This document shows positions 19,317 to 27,621 of a stretch of 64,000 bases of DNA, piece by piece. This DNA is from Brevibacterium luteolum (GTDB taxonomy: Bacteria > Actinomycetota > Actinomycetes > Actinomycetales > Brevibacteriaceae). Every line of letters begins with the position of its first letter. Positions within the stretch are counted from its first letter, which is position 1. A program made the position numbers and the translations under genes. Location of the stretch: the NCBI RefSeq assembly GCF_013004595.1, contig NZ_JABEMC010000001.1, positions 1-64,000 on the forward strand. The letters are read 5' to 3'. The notes below the pieces were generated by a model. The model saw nothing but the letters and a program-made list of their open reading frames with translations, did not search any database and was not told the DNA's origin.

Positions 19317-19772
19317 TCAGCCGGGCAGCAGTTCGGCGATGAGGGCGCGCACCCGCTGCTTGATCTCATCGCGGATCGGGCGCACCGCGTCGACTCCCAG
19401 CCCGGCTGGGTCGGCAAGCTGCCAGTCCTCGTACCGCTTGCCCGGGAAGATCGGGCACGTGTCCCCGCAGCCCATCGTGACGACGACATCGGAAGCCTCC
19501 ACCGCCTTGGCCGTGAGGATCCGCGGCGACGCTGCGGTGATGTCGACGCCGTCCTCGGCCATCGCCTCGACGGCGGCCGGATTCAGCTGCGCAGCAGGCT
19601 CCGAACCGGCCGAGCGCACCTCGATGCGCCCGTCGCTCAGCGTCGCGAGATATCCGGCGGCCATCTGTGAGCGCCCGGCATTGTGCACGCATACGAACAG
19701 CACACTCGGCCTCTCGGGAGCGGACGGACAGGTGTCCGCGCTGGGAGCCGGGTTCTGGTCTGAGATGCTCAT
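19317..19772 (-). CDS. arsC: Arsenate reductase (LMW-phosphatase type)
   Basis: A 151-residue enzyme of the low-molecular-weight phosphatase fold. The P-loop CVHNAGRSQMAAG (C-X5-R) is present and NPAAVEAMAEDGVDI follows, as in thiol-linked arsenate reductases. A later cysteine pair (MGCGDTCPIFPG) probably completes the redox relay; in actinobacteria either thioredoxin or mycothiol is the partner. It reduces arsenate to arsenite, which the adjacent Acr3 pump exports. It lies 13 bp downstream of acr3 and is surely co-transcribed with it. Confidence 0.93.
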   Translation of the reverse strand: MSISDQNPAPSADTCPSAPERPSVLFVCVHNAGRSQMAAGYLATLSDGRIEVRSAGSEPAAQLNPAAVEAMAEDGVDITAASPRILTAKAVEASDVVVTMGCGDTCPIFPGKRYEDWQLADPAGLGVDAVRPIRDEIKQRVRALIAELLPG

Positions 19773-19785
19773 GAGTCTGCTCCTG

Positions 19786-20985
19786 TCACGACGCGCCCGC
19801 TGTGCCGGTCCGGCTCGCTGCGGCAGCCGCGCCCGAGGTGCCGGTCTGACCGGGGACGGTAGGGTCGCCTGGGAACATGCGCCGGCCGGCCCACAGGGCG
19901 ACGTAGACGAGTGCGACGAGCACCGGCACCTCGATGAGCGGGCCGACGACGCCGGCCAGCGCCTGTCCGGAGGTGATGCCGAAGGTGCCGATCGCCACTG
20001 CGATGGCGAGCTCGAAGTTGTTGCCGGCGGCGGTGAAGGCGACCGTCGTCGACTGTGCGTAATTCAGCCCCGCCGAACGCGAGGCGAACAGACCGATGCC
20101 GAACATGACGACGAAGTACGCCAGCAGCGGCACTGCGATCCGCAGGACGTCGAGCGGCTGGGCGATGATCGCTTCGCCCTGGAGGGCGAAGAGCAGCACG
20201 ATGGTGAACAGCAGGCCGTACAGCGCCCACGGGCCGATGCGCGGCAGGAATCTCTGCTCGTACCACTCGCGGCCCTTCGCCCGCTCGCCGACGACCCGCG
20301 AGAGGAACCCGGCGAGCAGCGGGATGCCGAGGAACACGAGGACTGAGGTGACGATGGTCATGAGGGAGAAGTCGGCAGCTGTCGTCGGCAGGCCGAGCCA
20401 ACCGGGCAGCACCTGCAGGTAGAACCAGCCGAGCGCACCGAAGGCGAGCACCTGGAAGACGGAGTTGATGGCGACGAGGACGGCAGCGGCCTCACGATCG
20501 CCGCAGGCGAGGTCGTTCCAGATGAAGACCATCGCGATGCAGCGGGCGAGACCGACGATGATGAGGCCGGTGCGGTACTCCGGCAGATCGGGCAATAGCA
20601 GCCAGGCCAGTGCGAACATGAGCGCTGGGCCGACGAGCCAGTTGAGGATGAGCGACAGCAGCAGGAGCCGCCGATTGGCGGTGACGCGGCGGGTCTCGTC
20701 ATACCGGACCTTCGCGAGCACCGGGTACATCATGACGAGCAGGCCGATGGCGATCGGCACCGAAACCTGCCCGATCGTCACCGCGTCGAGCGCCTCGTTG
20801 AGCCCAGGGACCAGAGCGCCGAGCAGCAGGCCTGCCCCCATCGCGAGCAGGATCCATGCTGGCAGCCAGCGGTCGAGGAAAGACATTTCCTCTAACACCG
20901 CGCCCGAGGTGGTGGCTGGGGCCGGTGCCGAGGTGGGGGTGTGGGGCGTTGTTTCGGGCACGTTCCTCCTCGCAGGCGACGTCAT
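19786..20985 (-). CDS. acr3: Arsenite efflux transporter Acr3
   Basis: A 399-residue, roughly ten-helix transporter of the ACR3 branch of the BART superfamily. Recognisable blocks are LDRWLPAWILLAMGAGLLLG near the N-terminus, GLARCIAMVFIWNDLACGD with the conserved Cys used for arsenite, and VAFTAAGNNFELAIAVAIGT. It exports arsenite using the proton gradient. A promoter with TTGACA (21021-21026, minus strand), 18 bp and TACTCT (20997-21002) drives it and overlaps the arsR control region. The last 30 residues are Ala/Gly/Thr-rich and probably cytosolic. Confidence 0.95.
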   Translation of the reverse strand: MTSPARRNVPETTPHTPTSAPAPATTSGAVLEEMSFLDRWLPAWILLAMGAGLLLGALVPGLNEALDAVTIGQVSVPIAIGLLVMMYPVLAKVRYDETRRVTANRRLLLLSLILNWLVGPALMFALAWLLLPDLPEYRTGLIIVGLARCIAMVFIWNDLACGDREAAAVLVAINSVFQVLAFGALGWFYLQVLPGWLGLPTTAADFSLMTIVTSVLVFLGIPLLAGFLSRVVGERAKGREWYEQRFLPRIGPWALYGLLFTIVLLFALQGEAIIAQPLDVLRIAVPLLAYFVVMFGIGLFASRSAGLNYAQSTTVAFTAAGNNFELAIAVAIGTFGITSGQALAGVVGPLIEVPVLVALVYVALWAGRRMFPGDPTVPGQTGTSGAAAAASRTGTAGAS

Positions 20986-20996
20986 GTCTCAAGGGG

Positions 20997-21034
20997 AGAG
21001 TACGACCTCATATCGATGAATGTCAATGTATGAT
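20997..21034. promoter_or_regulatory. Divergent ars promoter region
   Basis: Leftward, TTGACA (21021-21026) and TACTCT (20997-21002), 18 bp apart, form the acr3-arsC promoter. Rightward, TATGAT (21029-21034) ends six bases before the arsR ATG, predicting a leaderless arsR mRNA. The elements are interleaved, so one bound ArsR dimer could block both directions. An imperfect CATA-N18-TATG inverted repeat (21009-21032) is a possible operator. Confidence 0.6.
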
Positions 21035-21040
21035 GGCGTC

Positions 21041-21394
21041 ATGGATGACCGTCGGAATGCCGGCCCTGCCCGTCAGGCCGCAGCCGAGTGCTGCCCGCTC
21101 GCCCTCGGCCCGCTGGCTGATGCGGACGCTGACCGGATGGCGCACCGGCTCAAGGCGCTGGCAGATCCGACGCGGCTCCGGATCGTGTCCCTCATCGCCG
21201 CGCGCGGCTGCGAATCCGTGTGCGCCTGCGAACTGCTCGACGCCCTCGACGTGACCCAGCCGACGGTCAGCCACCATCTGAAGAAGCTCGTCGAGGCTGG
21301 GCTGCTGCAGCGTGAGCAGCGCGGCAAATGGGCTCACTACACCGTCGAGCGCAGTGCCTTCGCCGAACTCCAGGCCTTTCTCGCACTCGGGTGA
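21041..21394 (+). CDS. arsR: ArsR-family arsenic-responsive repressor
   Basis: A 117-residue winged-helix repressor. The DNA-binding core is LKALADPTRLRIVSLIA followed by DVTQPTVSHHLKKLVEAGLL and a beta-wing (EQRGKWAHYTV). Candidate metalloid-binding cysteines are in ECCPLA at the N-terminus and CESVCACELL before the recognition helix; the latter resembles the ELCVCDL site of ArsR. It likely represses acr3-arsC and itself until arsenite binds. I chose ATG 21041 over 21020 because a -10 box ends six bases upstream. Confidence 0.9.
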   Translation: MDDRRNAGPARQAAAECCPLALGPLADADADRMAHRLKALADPTRLRIVSLIAARGCESVCACELLDALDVTQPTVSHHLKKLVEAGLLQREQRGKWAHYTVERSAFAELQAFLALG

Positions 21395-21513
21395 GCATCG
21401 ACGGCAGGCAGCCCACGCCTCGGGGCGGCCGAGACAGTATGCACGCCCGCGCCCAGGGGCTTCCCAGGAATGCCCCGCGGGGACTCTCAGGCGCGTCGCG
21501 TCGAGGCGCGGAT

Positions 21514-21930
21514 TCACGGCCACTGCGGCGACCGCGGCGGCTCGCCGTTCTCACCGAGAAGCGGGTCGCCGGCCGGCAGTGCCCGCCAGATGCCGAATGC
21601 CAGCAGAATGCCGAGGCAGTCGGCGATCCAGTCGCCGAACTCGCCGGACCGGCCGGGCACCGCGAACGCTTGGATGAACTCGCTGATGGCTGCGTAGGCC
21701 GACATCGCCAGCATCGTCGCCAGCGGCCGGAACCCGAGCAGCAACAGGGGAGACGTGAGTGCGGTGAAGCCCACGGCGTGCATGAGCTTGTCGAACCCGG
21801 CGAACGGCGAGGCCACACCGAAGCTGGGGGAGTAGAGGAGGAAGAGGTGCACAAAGAACACGGCCGCGAAAGTGAACCAGGTCCACTTCCGCGCCCGTGT
21901 CGAAAGGATCAGGTGCGCGACAAATCGCAT
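21514..21930 (-). CDS. VanZ-like membrane protein
   Basis: A 138-residue membrane protein with about four hydrophobic helices and the VanZ-family pattern: FDKLMHAVGFTALT, then SEFIQAFAVPGRSGEFGDWIAD near the C-terminus. VanZ confers low-level teicoplanin resistance in enterococci, but most family members have unknown roles. It lies 20 bp downstream of the CsbD-like gene on the same strand. No vancomycin-type resistance genes are nearby, so a resistance role should not be assumed. Confidence 0.8.
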   Translation of the reverse strand: MRFVAHLILSTRARKWTWFTFAAVFFVHLFLLYSPSFGVASPFAGFDKLMHAVGFTALTSPLLLLGFRPLATMLAMSAYAAISEFIQAFAVPGRSGEFGDWIADCLGILLAFGIWRALPAGDPLLGENGEPPRSPQWP

Positions 21931-21950
21931 CTGACTGAGAAGAGACGCTC

Positions 21951-22124
21951 TTACTTCTTGAACGCGTCCTTGACCTTCTCTCCGGCCTGCTTGAGGTTCG
22001 CACCGGACTGCTGAGACTTGCCTTCGGCTTCCATGCTCTTGTCGTCGGTGGCCCTGCCGATGCCGGACTTGGCCTTGCCGAGCATTTCGTCAGCCTTGTT
22101 TCCGAACTTGTCATCTGCGCTCAT
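21951..22124 (-). CDS. CsbD-like stress protein
   Basis: A 57-residue, highly charged protein (MSADDKFGNKADEMLGKAKS) of the CsbD type. These small, probably disordered proteins are induced by general stress; their molecular function is unknown. GAGGAGG lies 9 bp before the ATG. A TAAGAT at 22175-22180 (minus strand) could be the -10 box. It is likely co-transcribed with the VanZ-like gene downstream. Confidence 0.85.
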   Translation of the reverse strand: MSADDKFGNKADEMLGKAKSGIGRATDDKSMEAEGKSQQSGANLKQAGEKVKDAFKK

Positions 22125-22507
22125 AGGAGCCTCCTCGGGTTGGGTATCGCCTCGGGTGGAGGCGACGCACTTCCATCTTAGTGACAAGCATCCTTCCTGG
22201 AAAGAGTGTTCTGCGGCGTTGTCGCAGATCAGTGGCGCGAGCGCGGCCCGTGCCTCAGGCCGTGCCCGAGGTGGTGCTTGGGGTGGGGCGCGCACCGTGT
22301 GTGTGCTGTGGTTGCCGTTCCCGAGGTGGGGGTGCGTTTGCGGGGGTGGGTTGTCCGTGGCTGCTGGCAGACTGAAACCAGAACCACGGCAGGCACATGT
22401 TTATGTGAGTTACATGTGAACACAGTCGAAACTGTTGTGACGGCATATCGAACACACATAGACTTGAAACCAGAACGATCGCGGTAGATCACAAGGAGGT
22501 GACCGCG
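22125..22507. other. Intergenic region without a gene (383 bp)
   Basis: I see no gene here. The left part should hold the csbD promoter. Two copies of the chromosome-wide CCCGAGGTGG motif lie at about 22264 and 22320. The right part should hold the promoter of the DUF222 gene: TTGTGA near 22434 with CATAGA about 16 bp later is a weak candidate. Short repeats of ACATGTG/ATGTGAG occur at 22395-22425. Confidence 0.5.
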
Positions 22508-24127
22508 GTGCTCGTCGAAGACCAGGTCATCACACCCCGCCGCAACGACACGGTGGCCGATACGTCGGATTTCGCTGACTGTCTCTACCGGCTGGAATCT
22601 GCCAACCGGGACATCGATGAGCGCCGTATGACTGGGCTGGGGTTCCTCTTCGATGCCTTCCTTGCCCGTACGAGCGCTGATTCGCCTGAGGATGTCTGCC
22701 TGCAGGTGGAAGCGGTGCGTGAACTGGCAGCCGATCCCCGTGCGCTGGGCCACCCGGACCGTGACGGCACGGATTACCGGAACGAAGCCCAGCAGCGCCG
22801 GGATGCGTATGCCTGGCTGATCGAACGGACAGCATCGACGTCACTGATGCACATGGCAGACGCCCTCGACACCACCGTCAAACAGGTCCGGTCACGTGTA
22901 CAGGCTGCTGCGGCAGGGCTTGTCGGGTTGCCGGCCTTCACGTCACAAGCCCGGGCCGGGGTGGTCGGCTATGACAGGTATCTTCACGGCGCGACACGTG
23001 CCACGACCCTGGAGCCTGAGCATTTGGCGGACTTCGATGCCGGGCTGGCACGGATCCGGGTATCGGATATGACCGCGTTCAAGCGCGCTGTCAGCCAACT
23101 GATTTCCACTCTTGTCACGCGTGAACAACGAACCAGGCAGGTCCGGGATCGTCGCACCGTGGAGACCTACTACGAACCCCACGGACTCGGGATCCTCATC
23201 GCTCGCGGACCATCTCATCAGATCGCTCTCTTAGAAGCCCGCCTGACCGGCATGGCACGGTCGGTGATCAAAGGACTCGGGCAGCCGCTCGGAGTACCTG
23301 AGAATCATGAGATCGTCGACCAGCGTGGGATGGGTGAGCTGATGTTCGACTTCCTCACCGGCAGCCAACCCGCAGGCACACTGACCACCAAGCCTGTCGA
23401 CGGTGACTCCACCCCAGGCCGGGTCGGTGACTCCACCCCAGGCTGGCTCGATGGATGCATTGTAGAAGCGGCGAACCCCGCAGGCATCGATATCGATGCC
23501 ACCGCTGAGAAGATCGCCGATACGCTTGCCGAAACAGGTGTGCAGTGCCCCGTCGATGGCCAGTGGCTCAAACGCCAAGCCCGCATCACCATCACCGTCC
23601 CAGCACTCACCCTCCTCGATGAGAACACCGGCGAAGACGATGACGCTCGTGTGCCGGGGATGGTCAACGGCCACCCCATCGCACCTGAGACCGCCCGGCA
23701 GCTCACCGGCACGGGCCATTCGACGCTCTACCGGATCCTGACCGACCCGACCGACGGCACCGTCCTCGATCACGCAGCTGAGACGTACACGATCCCGGAG
23801 AAGATGCGGATCGCACTCGTGGAGAAATGGCAGTACTGCACACTGCCTGGCTGTGACCGGTCAGCTGTCAAAGCAGAACTGGACCATATTGAGCCGTTCA
23901 ACCACGAAAACCCCGGACGAGGCGGACCCACCAGCATGGGGAATCTTCACCCGCTGTGCCGGGAACACCACCAGATGAAAACCGACAACAGACTCAGAGT
24001 CACCCGCCACCCAGAGACCGGGATGCTGACCTGGATGCTGCCCGGCGGCCACCAACTGACAGCCAGACCACCTTCGAATCCCATCGGGCAGGCGCACGCC
24101 GAACAGCTGCTCAACCTCACGACCTAG
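22508..24127 (+). CDS. DUF222 / HNH endonuclease-domain protein
   Basis: A 539-residue protein of the DUF222 (13E12-repeat) group, which is multicopy in many actinobacteria. Residues 1-300 are the helical DUF222 region. The C-terminal HNH nuclease motif has a Cys pair and catalytic His: CTLPGCDRSAVKAELDHIEP, then NLHPLCREHHQMK. A short tandem DSTPGR/DSTPGW (DNA repeat at 23403-23445) sits in the linker. I chose GTG 22508, 8 bp after AAGGAGG, over GTG 22499, which overlaps that site. Biological role unknown; mobile or phage-defence roles have been speculated for the family. Confidence 0.85.
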   Translation: MLVEDQVITPRRNDTVADTSDFADCLYRLESANRDIDERRMTGLGFLFDAFLARTSADSPEDVCLQVEAVRELAADPRALGHPDRDGTDYRNEAQQRRDAYAWLIERTASTSLMHMADALDTTVKQVRSRVQAAAAGLVGLPAFTSQARAGVVGYDRYLHGATRATTLEPEHLADFDAGLARIRVSDMTAFKRAVSQLISTLVTREQRTRQVRDRRTVETYYEPHGLGILIARGPSHQIALLEARLTGMARSVIKGLGQPLGVPENHEIVDQRGMGELMFDFLTGSQPAGTLTTKPVDGDSTPGRVGDSTPGWLDGCIVEAANPAGIDIDATAEKIADTLAETGVQCPVDGQWLKRQARITITVPALTLLDENTGEDDDARVPGMVNGHPIAPETARQLTGTGHSTLYRILTDPTDGTVLDHAAETYTIPEKMRIALVEKWQYCTLPGCDRSAVKAELDHIEPFNHENPGRGGPTSMGNLHPLCREHHQMKTDNRLRVTRHPETGMLTWMLPGGHQLTARPPSNPIGQAHAEQLLNLTT

Positions 24128-24398
24128 ACCGCACCGCCACCGACGACCTAACCGAAACAGACGACCTGCCCGAAGCGACTTCTCGTCGTTTCTCTACCAG
24201 CGCTGCCTGCAGCACCACCGCAGTGACAGAACGATGTTTGATAACCACATAGTGCCCGGGCCCTGCTTGCCAGAACCTCGGCTGCAGAAAGGTCGTTCAG
24301 AACAGTCATTCTGCGGACGCACCTGCATCGGCATCACTGTGCCCGATAGGCTTCGAGAAGGAGATACACTCCGGACAGGCGAAGGAGGCTGAGGGCGC

Positions 24399-25271
24399 AT
24401 GGATGGACCGATCGACGTCTCGCGCCTGCGCGAGTGGGTCGGCCGCAGCCAGACCCTCGACGACATCGCCACTGAAGCGAAGTCGCGCACCCTGGCCGCT
24501 GCACTCGACTACGACGCAGACCCCTGGGGTGGCCAGCTCTTCCCGCTTGCGCACTGGGCCCACTTCAACCCAACCGAACCGCAGCACGCCCTCGACATCG
24601 GCGGGCACCCGCACCTCGGCGGCTTCCTGCCACCGGTGCCCCTGCCGCGACGCATGTGGGCCGGATCAGAACTGACCTTCCACCGGCCGATCGCCGTCGG
24701 CCAGGAGCTGCAGGACGTCCAGACCGTCACCGACGTCAGCGTCCGCACCGGCCGAACAGGTCAGCTCGTCTTCGTCACGGTCACCCATGAGATCTCGGCA
24801 GACGGCAGCCACGCCATCACCGACCGGCACACCATCGTCTACCGCGAAGCCGCCGCACCGCAGCAGTCCACAGCACAAACGCCAGCCGAACGCGCGGCAC
24901 GAAAGCCAGCCGACACCTCGGCGTGGGACTACGGCAGGATCACCCGGCCTGACGAGACGCTGCTCTTCCGGTACTCCGCGCTGACCTTCAACGCCCACCG
25001 CATCCACTACGATCGCGACTTCTGCATCAACGAAGAGGGCTACCCCGGCCTTGTCGTCCATGGTCCGCTGCTCGCCACGCTCATGCTCGACGCTTTCCTG
25101 CGCCACCGCCCAGGTGAGCAGATCGACTCCTTCTCCTTCACCGCCCGCCGACCTCTCTTCGACGCGACCCCCGTCGCTGCCGTGGGCCGCCAGATCACCG
25201 CCTCGGCCACGGAAGTCGCCATCCTCGACCCCGCAGGACACGCCTGTCTGACCGGAACCATCGACCACTGA
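24399..25271 (+). CDS. MaoC/FAS1-type acyl-CoA hydratase (mesaconyl-C4-CoA hydratase-like)
   Basis: A 290-residue double-hotdog protein. The N-terminal half has LGGFLPPVPLPRRMWAGSEL, typical of the mesaconyl-C4-CoA/itaconyl-CoA hydratase group; the C-terminal half carries the hydratase motif RYSALTFNAHRIHYDRDF followed by PGLVVHGPLLATLMLD. It likely adds water to a CoA-linked unsaturated dicarboxylate or related acyl group. The amidase gene starts 43 bp downstream, so the two may be one unit; no CoA ligase or lyase is adjacent, which leaves the pathway open. Confidence 0.85.
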   Translation: MDGPIDVSRLREWVGRSQTLDDIATEAKSRTLAAALDYDADPWGGQLFPLAHWAHFNPTEPQHALDIGGHPHLGGFLPPVPLPRRMWAGSELTFHRPIAVGQELQDVQTVTDVSVRTGRTGQLVFVTVTHEISADGSHAITDRHTIVYREAAAPQQSTAQTPAERAARKPADTSAWDYGRITRPDETLLFRYSALTFNAHRIHYDRDFCINEEGYPGLVVHGPLLATLMLDAFLRHRPGEQIDSFSFTARRPLFDATPVAAVGRQITASATEVAILDPAGHACLTGTIDH

Positions 25272-25314
25272 ATCACCGGCGGGCACCGTCGCCCGCTGCC
25301 GAAAGGAGCCCCAC

Positions 25315-26748
25315 ATGTCTGAGCTGACCTGGCTGTCCACCCGCGAACTCGCCGCCGAGATCGCCGCCGGACGGATCTCCGCCCGCGAGGCCCTTGCCGA
25401 CCACCTCGCCCGGATCGACGAAGTCAACCCCGCCATCAACGCCATCGTCACCCTCGACACCGAGGCCGCCGAAGCCTCCGCAGCAGCAGCCGACGACGCA
25501 CACGCCCGCGGGGAGAGCCTCGGCCTGCTCCACGGGGTGCCGATGACGCACAAGGACACCCACGACACCGCCGGCATGCGCTCGACGCACGGCAGCCCGC
25601 TGTGGGCCGACCGCGTGCCGGCAGCCGACTCCGTCATCATCGCCCGGCTCAAAGCCGCCGGCGTTATCACCACCGGCAAGTCCAACGTCCCGGAGTTCGC
25701 TGCCGGCTCTCACACCTTCAACCCGGTATTCGGCACCACCGTCAATCCCTACGACACGACGAAATCCGCTTCCGGCTCCTCCGGTGGCGTCGGTGCGGCA
25801 CTGGCCGCCGGCATACAGGCCTCCGGCGACGGCTCCGACATGGGCGGATCCCTGCGCACGCCGGGATCCTTCAACAACGTCGTCGGCTTCCGACCCTCCC
25901 ACGGCCGGATTCCCAAGCTCGCCCCGGACAACCCACACGCCTGGCTCAGCCAGTCCGGTTTCATGGCCCGCACCGTCAGCGACATCGCCCTGCTTATGCA
26001 GGCCGGCTGCGGGCCGGCCACCGGAGCCCCCTGGGAGATCGGCGAACCCGGCTCGGTCTTCGACCTGCCCGAATTCCGCCTCGGTACCGTCTACCAGCCG
26101 GAGCTCTCCGGCATCCGCGTGGGCTTCAGCCCCGACTTCGGCGGCCAGATCCCAGTCGAAGCAGAGGTGGCAGAGATCGTCGCAGCCGCCGCCGACGTGT
26201 TCGCCGGCCTGGGTGCCGAGGTCACCGAGGACGTGCCGAACCTCGAGGACGCCGACGAGGTGTTCCGCACCCAGCGGGCCTACGACTTCGCGATGGTGTT
26301 CGAGGAGATGGTCGAAGCCGGCGGCCGGGCGCAGATGAAGAAGTCCCTGGTCGACAACATCGACGCCGGGCTCGCGCTCACCGCCGCTGATGTGCGCTCC
26401 AAGGATGCCGCCCGCGTGCGGCTCGGCGCCGAGCTGTGGAAGTACTTCGAGACCTGCGACGTGTTCGTCACCACGACCTCACAGGTCCTGCCCTTCGACG
26501 CGGAACTCGAGTATCCGACGGAGATCAACGGCGAGCCGATGGCCGACTACCTGTCATGGATGCGTGCGGCCACGCTCATCTCGGCCACCGGGTGCCCGGC
26601 AGTCTCCGTGCCAGCCGGGTTCTCGGAGTCAGGCCTGCCGGTGGGCATCCAGATCGTGGCGGCCCCTGGCCGTGACGTCGAGCTCATGCGCATCGCCCAC
26701 GCTTTCGAAGCCGTCACTGAACACCATCTGCGCCACCCGCAGCTCTGA
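25315..26748 (+). CDS. Amidase (amidase-signature family)
   Basis: A 477-residue cytosolic hydrolase. The Ser-cisSer-Lys triad is visible: Lys in MTHKDTHDTAG, Ser in the Gly/Ser block SGSSGGVGAALAAG, and the nucleophile Ser in GSDMGGSLRTPGSFN. Family members hydrolyse amides, acyl-glutamines or carbamates; the substrate cannot be read from sequence. AAAGGAG precedes the ATG. It sits directly after the MaoC-type hydratase and is convergent with the TetR gene, only 5 bp away. Confidence 0.92.
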   Translation: MSELTWLSTRELAAEIAAGRISAREALADHLARIDEVNPAINAIVTLDTEAAEASAAAADDAHARGESLGLLHGVPMTHKDTHDTAGMRSTHGSPLWADRVPAADSVIIARLKAAGVITTGKSNVPEFAAGSHTFNPVFGTTVNPYDTTKSASGSSGGVGAALAAGIQASGDGSDMGGSLRTPGSFNNVVGFRPSHGRIPKLAPDNPHAWLSQSGFMARTVSDIALLMQAGCGPATGAPWEIGEPGSVFDLPEFRLGTVYQPELSGIRVGFSPDFGGQIPVEAEVAEIVAAAADVFAGLGAEVTEDVPNLEDADEVFRTQRAYDFAMVFEEMVEAGGRAQMKKSLVDNIDAGLALTAADVRSKDAARVRLGAELWKYFETCDVFVTTTSQVLPFDAELEYPTEINGEPMADYLSWMRAATLISATGCPAVSVPAGFSESGLPVGIQIVAAPGRDVELMRIAHAFEAVTEHHLRHPQL

Positions 26749-26753
26749 ACCGC

Positions 26754-27428
26754 TCAGCTGAAGTCGATGAGCCCGAGAATCACCTGAACAATCGGCTCGG
26801 GATCGACCGCCAGCGGTTCGTCATCAGGTACGACCTCATCGCCGGTGCATCCGCGGAAGCGCTCGGCGACGGCCTTGTTGCCGGCCGCCAGCGAGACCGC
26901 TGCGAGGATGTCGACGAATTGCGTCAGCGGCAGCGTCAGTCGACCGCCGGCGCGCTCGATCGCCACACCGATGACCGTGCTCATGTTCTCGAAGTGAGCG
27001 GCGATGAGTTCGTCATAGCGGTAGCGCAGCTCCGGGTTGCGCAGGGTGTAGAGCTCGATCTCGCGCCCAGCGAGGATCCATGCCGAAGTATTGTCGTGAA
27101 GCGCATGGAACTGCGTGACGATCGCGCGGATGAGGTCTTCCTGCTCGTCAAGTGACTTCGCCGCCGTGTGCTGCAGATCCGCGTCCCGGTTCTCCACCAG
27201 CTCGGTGACGCTGCGCTGCGCGGTGTCGATCTCACGCTCCATGATCGCGAGCACGATCTCATCCCGGGAGGCGAAGTTCGAATAGAAGGCGCCGCGGGTG
27301 AAACCGCTCGCCTCGCAGATCTCCTCGATTGACGACGCCGCGACCCCGCGTGCGGCGAAGACCCGGCGGGCCCCATCGATGAGTGCCTCCCGGGTCTGTT
27401 TCCGGCGCCTGCTGACTGCCTCGCTCAC
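26754..27428 (-). CDS. TetR-family regulator of the MMPL exporter
   Basis: A 224-residue repressor. The HTH is IDGARRVFAARGVAASSIEE through EICEASGFTRGAFYSNFASRDEI; the rest is the ligand-binding helical domain. GTG 27428 has AAGGAG 8 bp upstream, so the longer frame was rejected. It is divergent from the MMPL gene, and two palindromic operators lie in the 193-bp space between. It very likely represses the exporter operon and itself; the ligand, perhaps a lipid or hydrophobic drug, is unknown. Confidence 0.9.
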   Translation of the reverse strand: MSEAVSRRRKQTREALIDGARRVFAARGVAASSIEEICEASGFTRGAFYSNFASRDEIVLAIMEREIDTAQRSVTELVENRDADLQHTAAKSLDEQEDLIRAIVTQFHALHDNTSAWILAGREIELYTLRNPELRYRYDELIAAHFENMSTVIGVAIERAGGRLTLPLTQFVDILAAVSLAAGNKAVAERFRGCTGDEVVPDDEPLAVDPEPIVQVILGLIDFS

Positions 27429-27495
27429 AGGTTGAACTCCTTCTCTCACGCGCCACGGGTCTGCCGACTTGTACGAGCGCAGACTATACCACTAC

Positions 27496-27528
27496 GATAC
27501 ACTTCCGTATCCGATACACTTGTGTATC
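27496..27528. promoter_or_regulatory. Tandem TetR operators and MMPL promoter
   Basis: Two 16-bp palindromes sit 17 bp apart centre to centre: GATACACTTCCGTATC (27496-27511) and GATACACTTGTGTATC (27513-27528). The second is perfect. A TATCCT at 27525-27530 overlaps the second site and is a good -10 box for the rightward MMPL gene. The arrangement suggests that two dimers bind side by side over the promoter. Confidence 0.75.
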
Positions 27529-27621
27529 CTAGACAGGTCGCGGTGCGCACGGCGTAGCATGGGCGCAGGGCCACCGATTGACTCTCTGATCCGCTCATCT
27601 TTCATCTGTGAAGGGTTGCCT

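Noticed and set aside
21514-21930. Glycopeptide-resistance cluster around the VanZ-like gene
   Set aside because: No vanHAX or regulator genes are nearby; the VanZ family is broad and mostly unrelated to resistance.
22508-24127. DUF222/HNH gene as part of a mobile intron or intein
   Set aside because: No intein splice motifs, group I/II intron structure or interrupted gene is visible around it.
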